Source: a virus. Taken from it: DNA of 64,000 bases. The notes under the pieces were generated by a model, which was given only the letters and a program-made list of their open reading frames with translations, was not told the origin of the DNA and did not search any database. How positions within the stretch are numbered: position 1 is the first letter of the stretch; every line of letters begins with the position of its first letter. The position numbers and the translations under genes were made by a program. The stretch spans positions 1-64,000 of the IMG/VR virus record IMGVR_UViG_3300022562_001990; one strand, given 5' to 3'. Below are positions 7,457 through 15,730 of this stretch, in pieces.

Positions 7457-7879
7457 ATGGATCCGATAGCCATGCAGGGTTTTGCTGATGAGCTTGAAAA
7501 GATCGCAGGTCGCGGCGAAGCCGTGAGCCATGCGGTGACAAGCCTCATGCGAAAGTTCAAGGGCACGGAGGTCGGAAAAAGTGGAGCCGGCCGCGCGATC
7601 CGCGGCACAGTGGCTCGACTCCAACGCTCCCCCGAATACCGATCAGCCGTTGCTCGAGGCGCTGGCCTTGGTGCTGCGACGGGAGCGATTGGAAATGCTA
7701 CTGCCGGTGGCGACGACCCGGTTCTTGAGCGCCTTGCTCGAGGTGCCGTTGGCGGCGCTCTTGCGGGCGCGCTTACTGGTGCCTCTCGACCTGGATGGTT
7801 TGGACGCAAGTCTGGCGTTGCCGAGGGCGAGCGGGTTGCCCGTCTTGGCAGCAAGCCTCGAGCTCGACGGACGAGGTGA
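7457..7879 (+). CDS. Small virion-type protein with FADELEKIAG N-terminus and glycine zipper
   Basis: 140 residues. The N-terminus MDPIAMQGFADELEKIAG resembles that of another small gene here (30079, FADELVKVG). The C-terminal half is a glycine-zipper-like hydrophobic stretch (VGGALAGALTG) that may insert in a membrane or pack helices. It is an isolated + strand gene in a minus-strand region. Its last 237 bases overlap the convergent ribbon-helix-helix gene. A role is not known. Confidence 0.55.
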   Translation: MDPIAMQGFADELEKIAGRGEAVSHAVTSLMRKFKGTEVGKSGAGRAIRGTVARLQRSPEYRSAVARGAGLGAATGAIGNATAGGDDPVLERLARGAVGGALAGALTGASRPGWFGRKSGVAEGERVARLGSKPRARRTR

Positions 7880-8059
7880 GGCCTTCTTGGCCTTTGCCTT
7901 CTTGAGTCGTAGCTGATGTCTCTCGGAGAGTAGCTTTCGGACGAGGTCGCTGACGCTGGCGAAGCCCTCGTCACGGGCGAGCTTCTCAGCACGCTTCTTC
8001 TCTGACTCGGTTACCTGGGCAACCAGGCGGACCTGTCGTTTCGTTTCTTTCTTTGGCAT
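7643..8059 (-). CDS. Ribbon-helix-helix DNA-binding protein with basic tail
   Basis: 138 residues from the ATG at 8059, which has an AAAAGGAAAAG site. Residues 5-45 (KRQVRLVAQVTESEKKRAEK, then FASVSDLVRKLLSE) match the beta-strand, helix, helix pattern of MetJ/Arc/CopG-type dimeric repressors. The rest is a Lys/Arg/Ser/Ala-rich, probably disordered tail that could contact DNA. That tail is antisense to the + gene at 7457. It is likely a transcription regulator; the target is unknown. Confidence 0.62.
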   Translation of the reverse strand: MPKKETKRQVRLVAQVTESEKKRAEKLARDEGFASVSDLVRKLLSERHQLRLKKAKAKKASPRPSSSRLAAKTGNPLALGNARLASKPSRSRGTSKRARKSAANGTSSKALKNRVVATGSSISNRSRRSTKASASSNG

Positions 8060-8072
8060 GTCTTTTCCTTTT

Positions 8073-8495
8073 CTAGGTGTTTGTTTGAATCCCGACCCGG
8101 ACAAGGAAATTCTTGGCCGCGTCGATCTGTAGGGATTCTTCTGCTGAGAACTCTACCTCCTCGTCTCTCATGACGAGGAGAATCGAGCACAGGGTTCGAA
8201 CATGAGCAATCGCCTCATCCGCCGTAGCCATCCTGGAAGGATATGCGGCCTGACGGTTCTCCCTGATCCACGTCTTGACGTAGCGAAGGTGGTCGAGCTT
8301 CTGGTTGAGGGCGTGCTGAGCTCGCTTCTTCCAAGACCAGTATTCTTTGGAGGTGAGACGGTTCCCGTCCTCGTCAGTGCGCTGTTTGTCGCCGAGTTGG
8401 GCCTGGATGCTCTGCACGTCATTGGTGAGCTCGACGCGCAGGGCCTCTGCCTCTGCGAGGCTGGTTGGCTCGTCAAATGTGGTGGAACCGGACAT
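8073..8495 (-). CDS. Helical hypothetical protein
   Basis: 140 residues, mostly charged helix (SLAEAEALRVELTNDVQSI and similar), probably coiled coil. It sits just upstream of the ribbon-helix-helix gene in the same orientation. No domain recognised. Confidence 0.6.
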   Translation of the reverse strand: MSGSTTFDEPTSLAEAEALRVELTNDVQSIQAQLGDKQRTDEDGNRLTSKEYWSWKKRAQHALNQKLDHLRYVKTWIRENRQAAYPSRMATADEAIAHVRTLCSILLVMRDEEVEFSAEESLQIDAAKNFLVRVGIQTNT

Positions 8496-8543
8496 GGCTG
8501 GGCCCTATCGACTGAAAGATGCCCCTGCACCATAAACCATTCG

Positions 8544-8876
8544 CTAGCCCTTGTTGATGTTTTCTGTCCTTGACTCGAAGGCCTTTTTGAAGATTTCGCC
8601 GATGACCTGAACGGTCTCGGCCTGGAGGCTGTTGAGCACGTCGTAGATCTTCGCCCCTCCGGTTCCGTTGTAGAGGTCGAACGCTACGCGCAAGACGATT
8701 TTCTCTCCGTGGCTGAGTGGGCTGACACCCTCATTCACGAGGGCAAGAGCTTCTCGGGCAGAATCGTTCGGGCCGAATGCCCCGACCTCCGAGTACTCCC
8801 ACAGTCCCCGCAGGGGGTAGAACTCTTCCAGCATCTCTTTGCAGAGCCTGGCCATCTCTCGTTCACTGATTCTCAT
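8544..8876 (-). CDS. Small hypothetical protein
   Basis: 110 residues from the ATG at 8876, which overlaps the end of the upstream gene by 14 bases. Helix-rich, with a HGEKIVLRVAFDLYNG segment. No recognised family or motif; the call rests on operon context and length. Confidence 0.55.
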   Translation of the reverse strand: MRISEREMARLCKEMLEEFYPLRGLWEYSEVGAFGPNDSAREALALVNEGVSPLSHGEKIVLRVAFDLYNGTGGAKIYDVLNSLQAETVQVIGEIFKKAFESRTENINKG

Positions 8877-9333
8877 GGGCTTCTTCCTTGTGTGCTTTGA
8901 ACCACGCCATTCTCTCGAAGAGGTCGAGCCCCTCGAGGGGATTGCAGAAGTCCCAGTAGGCTTCTTGCTCGGAAGCCTCTGCGAGGATTGGCCGAATGTA
9001 CGCCTGGCCAGCGTAGAAGACGATCCGAAGCCTCGTGAGTGGGTAGAGCATGATGAGCTCACTGATGACCCAGCGGGCCCACTGATGCTTGTGGTGGATA
9101 AGCATTTGGTTGATTGACAGGTCGTAGGGGTCAATCTCCTTGAATGGAGAGATGACCCCATGCTTTGCGGAGAGGATGAGCACGTCGTCTGACGTTCGTT
9201 CCGCGTGCTCATACGACATCCTGAATAGTCGCCCAGCGTAGAGGTCGCGAGCCTTCGCCCGGACCTCTAGCTTTTGTTTTCCACAGCCCACTAGGGCGAC
9301 CGTTAGTGGGACAGTGTTCTCAAACCTAGCCAC
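8863..9333 (-). CDS. DUF6884-type protein (YaaA-like fold suspected)
   Basis: 156 residues from a GTG at 9333 that overlaps the stop of the upstream regulator, with GGCGGAG as binding site. The pattern LVGCGKQKL, ARDLYAGRLF, VLILSAKHGVI and PYDLSINQM is that of the uncharacterised family I know as DUF6884, seen in phages and bacteria and possibly distantly related to YaaA-like nucleic-acid-associated proteins. The conserved Cys/Lys (GCGKxK) and Ser-Ala-Lys-His-Gly look like a functional site. The biochemical role is unknown. Confidence 0.6.
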   Translation of the reverse strand: MARFENTVPLTVALVGCGKQKLEVRAKARDLYAGRLFRMSYEHAERTSDDVLILSAKHGVISPFKEIDPYDLSINQMLIHHKHQWARWVISELIMLYPLTRLRIVFYAGQAYIRPILAEASEQEAYWDFCNPLEGLDLFERMAWFKAHKEEAHENQ

Positions 9334-9598
9334 GTACTCCGCCGGAGCTGTAGAGGAGGGAGAGGATAGTCTTTCCCTCTTCGGTGATCTCAACAAGCTG
9401 CCCTCCCTTCTCTGTCTCAAACACTCGAAGCAGTCCTTCGTCCTGGAGATGGAAGACTGTGTTGACCACGGTCTCGCTCTTTCCGTCGACGAGGTTGTCC
9501 TTCATGTCATGGAGTGTTACCGCATGACCCCTATCGGCAAGCCTGGTGAGAATCCGCACTTCGAGCCAGTTCATGGCAAACGGATCTTTCTCGCTCAT
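9326..9598 (-). CDS. Winged-helix DNA-binding regulator
   Basis: 90 residues. Helix-turn-helix and wing are visible: ILTRLADRGHAVTLHDM, a recognition helix around ETVVNTVFHLQDEGLLRV, then GGQLVEITEEGKTIL as wing and final helix, as in MarR/PadR-like proteins. It probably regulates phage genes. The ATG has an AAAGGATT site. Confidence 0.7.
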   Translation of the reverse strand: MSEKDPFAMNWLEVRILTRLADRGHAVTLHDMKDNLVDGKSETVVNTVFHLQDEGLLRVFETEKGGQLVEITEEGKTILSLLYSSGGVRG

Positions 9599-9608
9599 AC
9601 GAATCCTT

Positions 9609-10592
9609 TCACAGGCTAGCTTGCAGCCTGTCTGTCATTGAGTAGTCAAACTGAATCCCCTCCCTTTCTTCACGCTCCTGTTTGAATCCGAGCGCCTTGA
9701 GAATTGGGTCGATAACTCGAACCCTGTACTCATCCACTGACTCCGATGATTTTTTTAGGTAGTCCCAGTCAACAGGAGTCCACTTCCAGGAGGACTCTGA
9801 CCAGTTGAAGGGGTACTTGAGATCGACCACCAGGGCATTGCCATGAATGAACCTGGTACGGCCGGCGAGGACCACGAGACCACCTTGCTTCTCGGGCAGA
9901 GAGATCCCTGCCTTGCGGAGCTGCTTGGTGCTCTTGTCACTGAACGGTTGCAGCCTGTCGTCCGGGTTTTCGTAGTACCGATTCGAGAACCCACCTAACC
10001 CAAGTATCCGCGCGTTCACCATGGCAGCCCTGAGCAGCCACAGGTCGAGATCTACTCCGCCCATCATTAGGTTCTCCGTATGGACAACGCTGGAGATGAG
10101 AAAGCGGCCCGTTCCGCAGCAAGGGTCGAGCCCAGTCCGCCATCCACTTCTTGGTAGGTCGAAGAGCTGCATCTCGACCATTGCATGAACCACGGACATG
10201 GGTGTGAAGAATTGACCCAGGTTCGGGTTCGTCGCTTCGATCTCCTCGAGGAGCTCGCCGATTGGCTCAGAGAACCAGGTGCGGTTCTCCTTTGCGATGC
10301 GAACCTCATCGAGCCAGCATTCGATGAACTCTGCAATCAGGGCTCCGTCGGGGAAGTGGTCCCAGAGCTTCTTGGAGATGCATGTCTCCGTCTTCCATCC
10401 GGTCCCCTGGGCGATCATCTCAAGCATGTACTCCCAGCAGCTTCGCGGAGATTCGTTGCAGTGGCGCTGAATCTCCTGGTGAAACGCTCTGAGTATCTTG
10501 AGGGGCTCACCCTTGTGGGGCGCGGAAGGGATCGAAGACTTCTGGGTTTGCTGTAGGCGGCGAGCCCGTTTTCTCCGCGACCGCCTCCCCAT
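9609..10592 (-). CDS. HsdM-like N6-DNA methylase homologue lacking motif IV
   Basis: 327 residues from the ATG at 10592 (ATGA overlap with the upstream gene). It has the type I methylase landmarks LGQFFTPMSVVHAMVEM and motif I LDPCCGTGRFLI, followed by VDLDLWLLRAAMVNARILG. The catalytic NPPY/NPPF motif expected further on is not there; at the equivalent place the sequence reads HGNALVVDLKYPFNW. It should bind SAM, but methyl transfer is doubtful. It could be a degenerate enzyme, a regulator or an anti-restriction factor. No specificity or restriction subunit is nearby. Confidence 0.72.
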   Translation of the reverse strand: MGRRSRRKRARRLQQTQKSSIPSAPHKGEPLKILRAFHQEIQRHCNESPRSCWEYMLEMIAQGTGWKTETCISKKLWDHFPDGALIAEFIECWLDEVRIAKENRTWFSEPIGELLEEIEATNPNLGQFFTPMSVVHAMVEMQLFDLPRSGWRTGLDPCCGTGRFLISSVVHTENLMMGGVDLDLWLLRAAMVNARILGLGGFSNRYYENPDDRLQPFSDKSTKQLRKAGISLPEKQGGLVVLAGRTRFIHGNALVVDLKYPFNWSESSWKWTPVDWDYLKKSSESVDEYRVRVIDPILKALGFKQEREEREGIQFDYSMTDRLQASL

Positions 10593-11404
10593 CAGTACGA
10601 GCTCCGCGGGATAGGCTTGCCTGCGGTGACGTGCCAGACAGTTCCGCAGTTGGAGCACTCAGAGTGAAACATGAACTCGAAAAGAGCCATGTCCTCGGAG
10701 TGAGGAATCTCATCGGGTGGGATGATATCTCCGCCTTCGTCGACGACCTGCAGCGGATGGCCACAGCAGACAATCCCGCCGTTGAGCTGGATGTCGCCAA
10801 CGTACATGTTGGGGTCGGGGTTGACGCATTGCAGTCCCCCAGGCCTTGAGTGCTCGAATGCGCTGATCTCCGCAGGCTGGTGGTGAGGGACGGCGGAGAC
10901 TTCTCTCTGTGGCTGGAAGGCAGCCAGTCCTCCTGGGGACCGACGGGATCTCAGCTCATGGCGGCTTGGTGCCGCTGCGATCCCCGTGGGGCCGCTTTCG
11001 CGTCGAGCGATTGCGGACGGACTTGAGAATGCGTCAATGGGTGGCTTTGCTCTGCTCATTTGTATCTCCGGTAGGTCGTGCTCTGGGCACATGATCTTGA
11101 TGTTGTCGAGAACGTCTTGGACATCTCCCTGAGAGGGGCGGTGCCCCGAGAAGAAGATCCGCTTGACGTCGGTACTGTCATACGAGACCGGCGAGACGAG
11201 CCCGCAGGTGAAGAAGTCCTGGAAGGACTCCCAATGCTCGTAGGGCGTGACCTCGACATGAGATCCCGCCCTGTATTCGTGGATGACCCTGGCCCAGGCT
11301 GCAAGGACAGGGTCGTCCTGGGCGGCTACGAGGAACCGCTCCAGCTCTCTCTTGTTCAGGGGAAGAACCTTCCCGCCAGTATCTCCTTCTCTCTGAAGTA
11401 GCAT
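10592..11404 (-). CDS. Hypothetical protein with C-terminal zinc ribbon
   Basis: 270 residues. The N-terminal part is helical, the middle is low-complexity (Arg/Ser/Pro-rich), and the last 70 residues contain GGIVCCGHPLQVVDEGGD and later HSECSNCGTVWHVTAGK, a split four-Cys zinc ribbon. The start at 11404 is uncertain because no clear ribosome-binding site precedes it. It lies between a winged-helix gene and the HsdM-like gene. Function unknown. Confidence 0.6.
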   Translation of the reverse strand: MLLQREGDTGGKVLPLNKRELERFLVAAQDDPVLAAWARVIHEYRAGSHVEVTPYEHWESFQDFFTCGLVSPVSYDSTDVKRIFFSGHRPSQGDVQDVLDNIKIMCPEHDLPEIQMSRAKPPIDAFSSPSAIARRESGPTGIAAAPSRHELRSRRSPGGLAAFQPQREVSAVPHHQPAEISAFEHSRPGGLQCVNPDPNMYVGDIQLNGGIVCCGHPLQVVDEGGDIIPPDEIPHSEDMALFEFMFHSECSNCGTVWHVTAGKPIPRSSY

Positions 11405-11703
11405 TTCGTGCAGCCATGAACGGTTGAGCTGTGAGAGAGGGCGTGGTCGGTAAGCGCCCAGAGGTAGTCCTTTTGGTAGAGGACAGCACCAGCCGGGGTT
11501 GTCTCCATCCTGTACCCAATCGGCTCTATGGCCCCTGCGTGGTGGAGAGAGATCAGTTCTTTGCGAACGGTGTCGATGTTCTCGCGAAGCTCGCGAGACA
11601 GGTCTCGTGTTGTCCAGCTCCCGTTCAAGAGCTTTTGCAGGATGGTTCCCTGCAGGATCTCATTCACGTATCTAGGCCTGAGCCTCAGTCCGTGATGTTG
11701 CAT
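11356..11703 (-). CDS. Winged-helix DNA-binding protein
   Basis: 115 residues with a GGGAGG site before the ATG. The segment WTTRDLSRELRENIDTVRKE followed by LISLHHAGAIEPIGYR is a clear winged helix-turn-helix with a recognition helix and wing. Two Cys near the C-terminus (CTKC) may bind metal. It overlaps the helicase gene end by 32 bases. It is likely a transcription regulator. Confidence 0.65.
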   Translation of the reverse strand: MQHHGLRLRPRYVNEILQGTILQKLLNGSWTTRDLSRELRENIDTVRKELISLHHAGAIEPIGYRMETTPAGAVLYQKDYLWALTDHALSHSSTVHGCTKCYFREKEILAGRFFP

Positions 11704-13672
11704 CTGGTACCTCCCAGTTCAGTTCAATTTGGTTGGACGAAGATCCCTTCTTCGCGAGGAAGGCATCGCGACTGAATTCCCCATCGGTGATGAGATCCGA
11801 GAGATTCTTCTTCTCTCGGACTACGTCGATGAGCTCTTCGTCAATGGTCTCGGGGCAGACAAGGAAGTAGAACGTCATGTTCCGCTTTTGCCCCGGTCGA
11901 GTGATTCGTCTGTAGCTCTGATAGAACTCCTCAAAGTTGTAGCTCAGGCTGTAGTAGAAGACGTAGTTCGCCTCTGTGAGCGTGAGCCCATGGCCGACGC
12001 TTGCTGGATGGCACACCAACACGCGAGCGTTCGGGTCGTTTTTGAATCGGGTGATAGCGTCGTCCTTCGCCTTAGAACTTATGCCTCCAAAGAGTCCACG
12101 AGCACCGTACTTGGCGTAGCGCTTGACGAGCGTCTTGCACTCCCACTGATACTGGGCCCAGATGAGCGCCTTGTTCGGAGGTCCTTCGTCCCCAATCTTG
12201 TCGGCGATGGACTGCTCCAGGAGTTCGTCCAGCTCAACCATTTTGGGGTTGTCCTTGGCCAACGGCGTTGGATCCTTGCCATCTGTGATGAGGAAGCCGC
12301 CGGTGATTTGTCTCAGCTTGATGAGCTTGGTCGCGGCCACTTTCGCAGTGACCGGCTCGCCCTCGAGCTCGGTGAAGAGCATGTTCTCCATGTCTTCGTA
12401 GGCCTCACGCTGCTTTTCCGTCATCGCGATATCTCGAATGAGGAATCGCTTTGGTGGCAGATCGACGCAGTCCTCGGTTCGGAACCGAATCATTCTCGGC
12501 TCCAGCGTTCGGTATACCTGAAGAGCGGCGCCCGGTTTGGGGCGCCACTTCGTGGCGTTGTGCGTCTTCCCGGACTTGTCTTTCCAAGTCACGTTCCTGA
12601 GGATCTTCTCCTCGGCGACTTCGTTCCTGTAGTCGGTGAACGACGGCTGAAGTGTCTGCCCGTCGTCGAGGACCGAGAACTGCGCCCATAGGTCGAGGAT
12701 TCCGTTTGGAGACGGAGTACCAGTCATGATGATGCATCGCTCGCAGAGGGAGCGGATTCGCTTGAGAGCCCGGTAGGTCCGAGAGGTTCGGGACTTGAGC
12801 TTCGAGCTCTCGTCGATGACCAGGCACACCTTGTACCCTTCCTTCTTCTTTGCCCGGCAGAGGTCTTTGATCCTCTTCTCCTTTGGGTCGGTACGAAGGT
12901 TCTCTGGGTTGACAACATAGACGTCGGCGTCCTGGGCAAACCGCTCGCTCACCTTCTTCCGGTGGCGGGCCTGAGCACGACGCTTGGCTTTTGGTCTGTA
13001 GCTGGGATCCTCTTTCCTCGCGGCTCGCAGGGCAGCGCGCTCCTTTCTGCTCATCTCCGGGTCGTCGTCTGGCTCGTCCCAGTCCTCTCCGAGTACAGTT
13101 ACGGAGCTGTCCTCGCGGAGACCGACGCATCGGAGGTCGGTGAAGGACTTGGAGTCTGCAATCCAGACGTGGTTAATAAGATTGACGGGACACACGACGA
13201 GGAAGACCCACTTCTCGCCCTTGCGGATGAGGCTGTCCGCAAAGGTGAGAACCATGTAGGTCTTCCCGGTCCCGCAGTCTCCGAAGAGCGCGGGCGTGTT
13301 CATCGCGTGGAGGAAGTTGAACCCTCTGATCTGGTGGGCGAACGGCGGCATCTTGAACTCATAGCTTCCGAACGGAACCGTCGTCGCCTTCGCCCTGACT
13401 CCGACCTTGCTCTCGTACTCGTATTGCTCGCGGTCTTCCTTCATTTTTGCGACCGCTGCCATGGTCGCTTCGTCCCGGCTGAGCTTGCAGCCCATTCGGC
13501 GGAGCTTCCGGAAGTTTTGCGGGCTTGCCATGCAAGAAACCTCCGGAAGGTCTCCGATGGGATTCGCGGAGCCGATCATGTGCAAGATCTGCTCGCGCTG
13601 CCTCAGCCAGACTTGCTCGTCCGGGTCCTCAAGGCGGACCCGGATCTTTCCTTTCACGACTCGCGCTTTCAT
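11672..13672 (-). CDS. SNF2-type superfamily 2 helicase/translocase
   Basis: 666 residues. Motif I is GDCGTGKT (131-138). Motif II is DESS (287-290), a variant of DEAH found in phage SNF2-like proteins. Motif III is MTGTPSPN. The second RecA-like domain has ALIWAQYQWECKTLV, VLVCHPASVGHGLTL and motif VI with YQSYRRITRPGQKR, whose arginines contact ATP. A basic insert (about 205-250) lies between motifs Ia and II. Such proteins translocate on DNA using ATP in replication, recombination or protein displacement. A GGAGG site precedes the ATG. Confidence 0.88.
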   Translation of the reverse strand: MKARVVKGKIRVRLEDPDEQVWLRQREQILHMIGSANPIGDLPEVSCMASPQNFRKLRRMGCKLSRDEATMAAVAKMKEDREQYEYESKVGVRAKATTVPFGSYEFKMPPFAHQIRGFNFLHAMNTPALFGDCGTGKTYMVLTFADSLIRKGEKWVFLVVCPVNLINHVWIADSKSFTDLRCVGLREDSSVTVLGEDWDEPDDDPEMSRKERAALRAARKEDPSYRPKAKRRAQARHRKKVSERFAQDADVYVVNPENLRTDPKEKRIKDLCRAKKKEGYKVCLVIDESSKLKSRTSRTYRALKRIRSLCERCIIMTGTPSPNGILDLWAQFSVLDDGQTLQPSFTDYRNEVAEEKILRNVTWKDKSGKTHNATKWRPKPGAALQVYRTLEPRMIRFRTEDCVDLPPKRFLIRDIAMTEKQREAYEDMENMLFTELEGEPVTAKVAATKLIKLRQITGGFLITDGKDPTPLAKDNPKMVELDELLEQSIADKIGDEGPPNKALIWAQYQWECKTLVKRYAKYGARGLFGGISSKAKDDAITRFKNDPNARVLVCHPASVGHGLTLTEANYVFYYSLSYNFEEFYQSYRRITRPGQKRNMTFYFLVCPETIDEELIDVVREKKNLSDLITDGEFSRDAFLAKKGSSSNQIELNWEVPDATSRTEAQA

Positions 13673-13675
13673 CTG

Positions 13676-14809
13676 TCACCTCCGAACCGGGAAGTGTACG
13701 TCTCGGTTCAGTCTATTCTTTAGGTTTACCAGCTCGCTGTGATTGCTGAGGTGGTCTGTGCATCGCCTGCACTCATGCATCGTACACAGGTTGAGTGCCG
13801 GTCTGTCGTCCTTCTCGACGATTGTTCCGAAGCAGTGGACGCACATCTTGTGCTCTCCGGTAGCCGGAGTGCATGAGCGCATCTTGTTGCAGCTTGAGCA
13901 TCTGAACATGTTGTCGAGCTGGTGCTCGGTGAATCGGCAGTTTTCCTGCTGGGTGTAGTAGTCCTTGAGTGGAACGGCACGAATGCTTTTGCCTCCGCAC
14001 CAAATGACGTTGCCGTTGTCGGGCTTGAGCTTGTAGGCACGGCCCTTGTGGAGCTCGACCTGGTTGAGGGGCTCGAAGACAAGATCTCCGCTCGGTCTCT
14101 TGAGGTTCTTCACCCATTGGTAGCCTCCGATGCGATTCGGCTTTCTCGATGGCCACTCCTTGCTTGGACTGAGCTCGAGGAACCAGTCTCGGATCTGTTC
14201 GGATACCCAGTGGTACATGTCGGGGCTCGACTCAGCCATTGGTTCGACTGCATTTGGATCGCGGGCCTGCGAGAGCAGCATCTGCATCTGCTCAGACGCT
14301 TCGTCGTAAGGCTCGCTCACTGGCGAGTCTAGTGTTCGCTCGCACCGCCGATAGATGCGAAGCTTGATTGGACCGTTGTGATCAATCTTGACGTAGTGGT
14401 TCTGTTCGGTGCCTGTCTCTCGTAGCGCATACATATAGGCGTAGGCGTTGAAGAATGGCGTGACCTCTTCGACTCCGAAGAACTTGAGCACCCAGCGATA
14501 GCCCGGCTCAGTCCTGAACCAGAGGAAGTGCGCCATGCACACCGAGAGGATGGACCACTTGTACTCGGGACGGAGCTTCTCCCTCATGGGGACACCGGCG
14601 ACGTCGCGCTTGAAGATGGCCATGACGTGCTCGACGCAGTCTCCATGGGGGAGCCAGTCTTTGGGGATGCCCCATCCGAGCGCCGCGGAGGTGCCTTCGG
14701 GGGCGTGTGGGTTGGGCGCTTGGTAGCGCAAGTAGTTTGCTTCTCGTTGCCATTGCGCAACTTCTTCGGGGGTCGGTGGATAGCCTTGAGCGATTGTGTA
14801 TCTGGACAT
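13676..14809 (-). CDS. Hypothetical protein with C-terminal cysteine clusters
   Basis: 377 residues from the ATG at 14809, with GAAAGGAG and, 22 bases upstream, a GGCATAAG motif; longer frames upstream would cover that site and are unlikely. The C-terminal third has a CSSC, CVHC four-Cys zinc module and then CTMHECRRC. The N-terminal part is tryptophan- and aromatic-rich with no recognised domain. It is the first gene of the helicase and methylase operon, so it probably acts in early DNA metabolism. Confidence 0.65.
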   Translation of the reverse strand: MSRYTIAQGYPPTPEEVAQWQREANYLRYQAPNPHAPEGTSAALGWGIPKDWLPHGDCVEHVMAIFKRDVAGVPMREKLRPEYKWSILSVCMAHFLWFRTEPGYRWVLKFFGVEEVTPFFNAYAYMYALRETGTEQNHYVKIDHNGPIKLRIYRRCERTLDSPVSEPYDEASEQMQMLLSQARDPNAVEPMAESSPDMYHWVSEQIRDWFLELSPSKEWPSRKPNRIGGYQWVKNLKRPSGDLVFEPLNQVELHKGRAYKLKPDNGNVIWCGGKSIRAVPLKDYYTQQENCRFTEHQLDNMFRCSSCNKMRSCTPATGEHKMCVHCFGTIVEKDDRPALNLCTMHECRRCTDHLSNHSELVNLKNRLNRDVHFPVRR

Positions 14810-14831
14810 GGGAAGTCTCCTTTCTATCCCT

Positions 14832-14839
14832 CTTATGCC
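14832..14839 (-). promoter_or_regulatory. Candidate phage promoter motif GGCATAAG (copy 2)
   Basis: GGCATAAG on the minus strand in the 118-bp divergent gap between the 377-residue gene and the + strand tail operon, 22 bases before the minus-strand ATG. It would drive the helicase/methylase operon. No matching motif was found on the + side; upstream of the 14928 gene I see only a GAAGGAG ribosome-binding site. Confidence 0.55.
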
Positions 14840-14927
14840 CTGGAGAGCGGCCTGTGATTGACCGAGGAGCTCGCGGCGACCTACACTGTGGTCGGTATTT
14901 GTTACCCGGAGAAACTGAAGGAGAACC

Positions 14928-15650
14928 ATGTCAAACGGATCAATGCTGCCACCCGACATCAGGGAGCAGATGGACAAGCAGAAGAGTCGTGCCGGAGTTC
15001 CGACGTCACCAGGAGGTGTCGGTGGACGAGTGCCCGCAAACGCGGCCACCGCTCATCAACGGCAAGTCGCAATGGGCCGAGGCGAAGAAGAGCCAGAGCA
15101 GGCGGCTCCACCGAAAGAAGAAGAGAAGGTCGAGGAGGTTCGCTGCCCAGAGCCGGCATGCGGCATCAAGGCCGAGAACGATTGGATCTTCTGCGCTCGG
15201 TGTGGAACCGATCTCATTGCGGGCGGAGCGGCCAAGCGTCTTGGTGTGACGATCACCGAAGACGATGTGCAGGACTATCTCTTCAAGGGCTATGTTGTTC
15301 GCGACATCAAAATCCTTGGGAAGCATGTCGCAACCATGAGGTCGTCGCAGACCCGCGACCTCAAGGAGATCGACAGCTTCATCATGAACGGCGACTGGTC
15401 GAAGGATGAGAAGGGCAACGAGCATCAGGTCTCCGACTTCTTCCTTCGGCAGATGAATGCGCTGTGCATCACGGCGATGGCCGTTCGAAAGATCGATGGC
15501 TCATCGATCGGGGAAAGTCTCGCGGACCGCGTAGCCTGGATGGAGGAGCGAGGATCTGCCTTCGTTGACATGCTCGCCACCAAGGTCCAGCTCTTCAACC
15601 GAGCGATCACCGAGCATCTAAAGAAAGAAGACGCCCTCCAGGGGTCCTAA
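14928..15650 (+). CDS. Tail assembly chaperone-like protein with zinc ribbon
   Basis: 240 residues. The N-terminus is Pro/Gly/Glu-rich and disordered, followed by a zinc ribbon (CPEPACG and CARCG) and then a helical domain (residues about 100-235). Its place, two genes before the tape measure, is where phages encode the tail assembly chaperone that coats the tape measure. That is the main reason for the call; the helical C-terminal region fits but is not diagnostic. The zinc ribbon is unusual for such a protein. The minus-one frame stays open across its stop into the next gene (see findings). Confidence 0.5.
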   Translation: MSNGSMLPPDIREQMDKQKSRAGVPTSPGGVGGRVPANAATAHQRQVAMGRGEEEPEQAAPPKEEEKVEEVRCPEPACGIKAENDWIFCARCGTDLIAGGAAKRLGVTITEDDVQDYLFKGYVVRDIKILGKHVATMRSSQTRDLKEIDSFIMNGDWSKDEKGNEHQVSDFFLRQMNALCITAMAVRKIDGSSIGESLADRVAWMEERGSAFVDMLATKVQLFNRAITEHLKKEDALQGS

Positions 15651-15730
15651 GCTCTCCGGTCGGATGGGCTAGGGTAAACCTCCACCTGGTCCTTGGTGCC
15701 AATGTCGAGTACGGCACACTTCAGGAGAGC

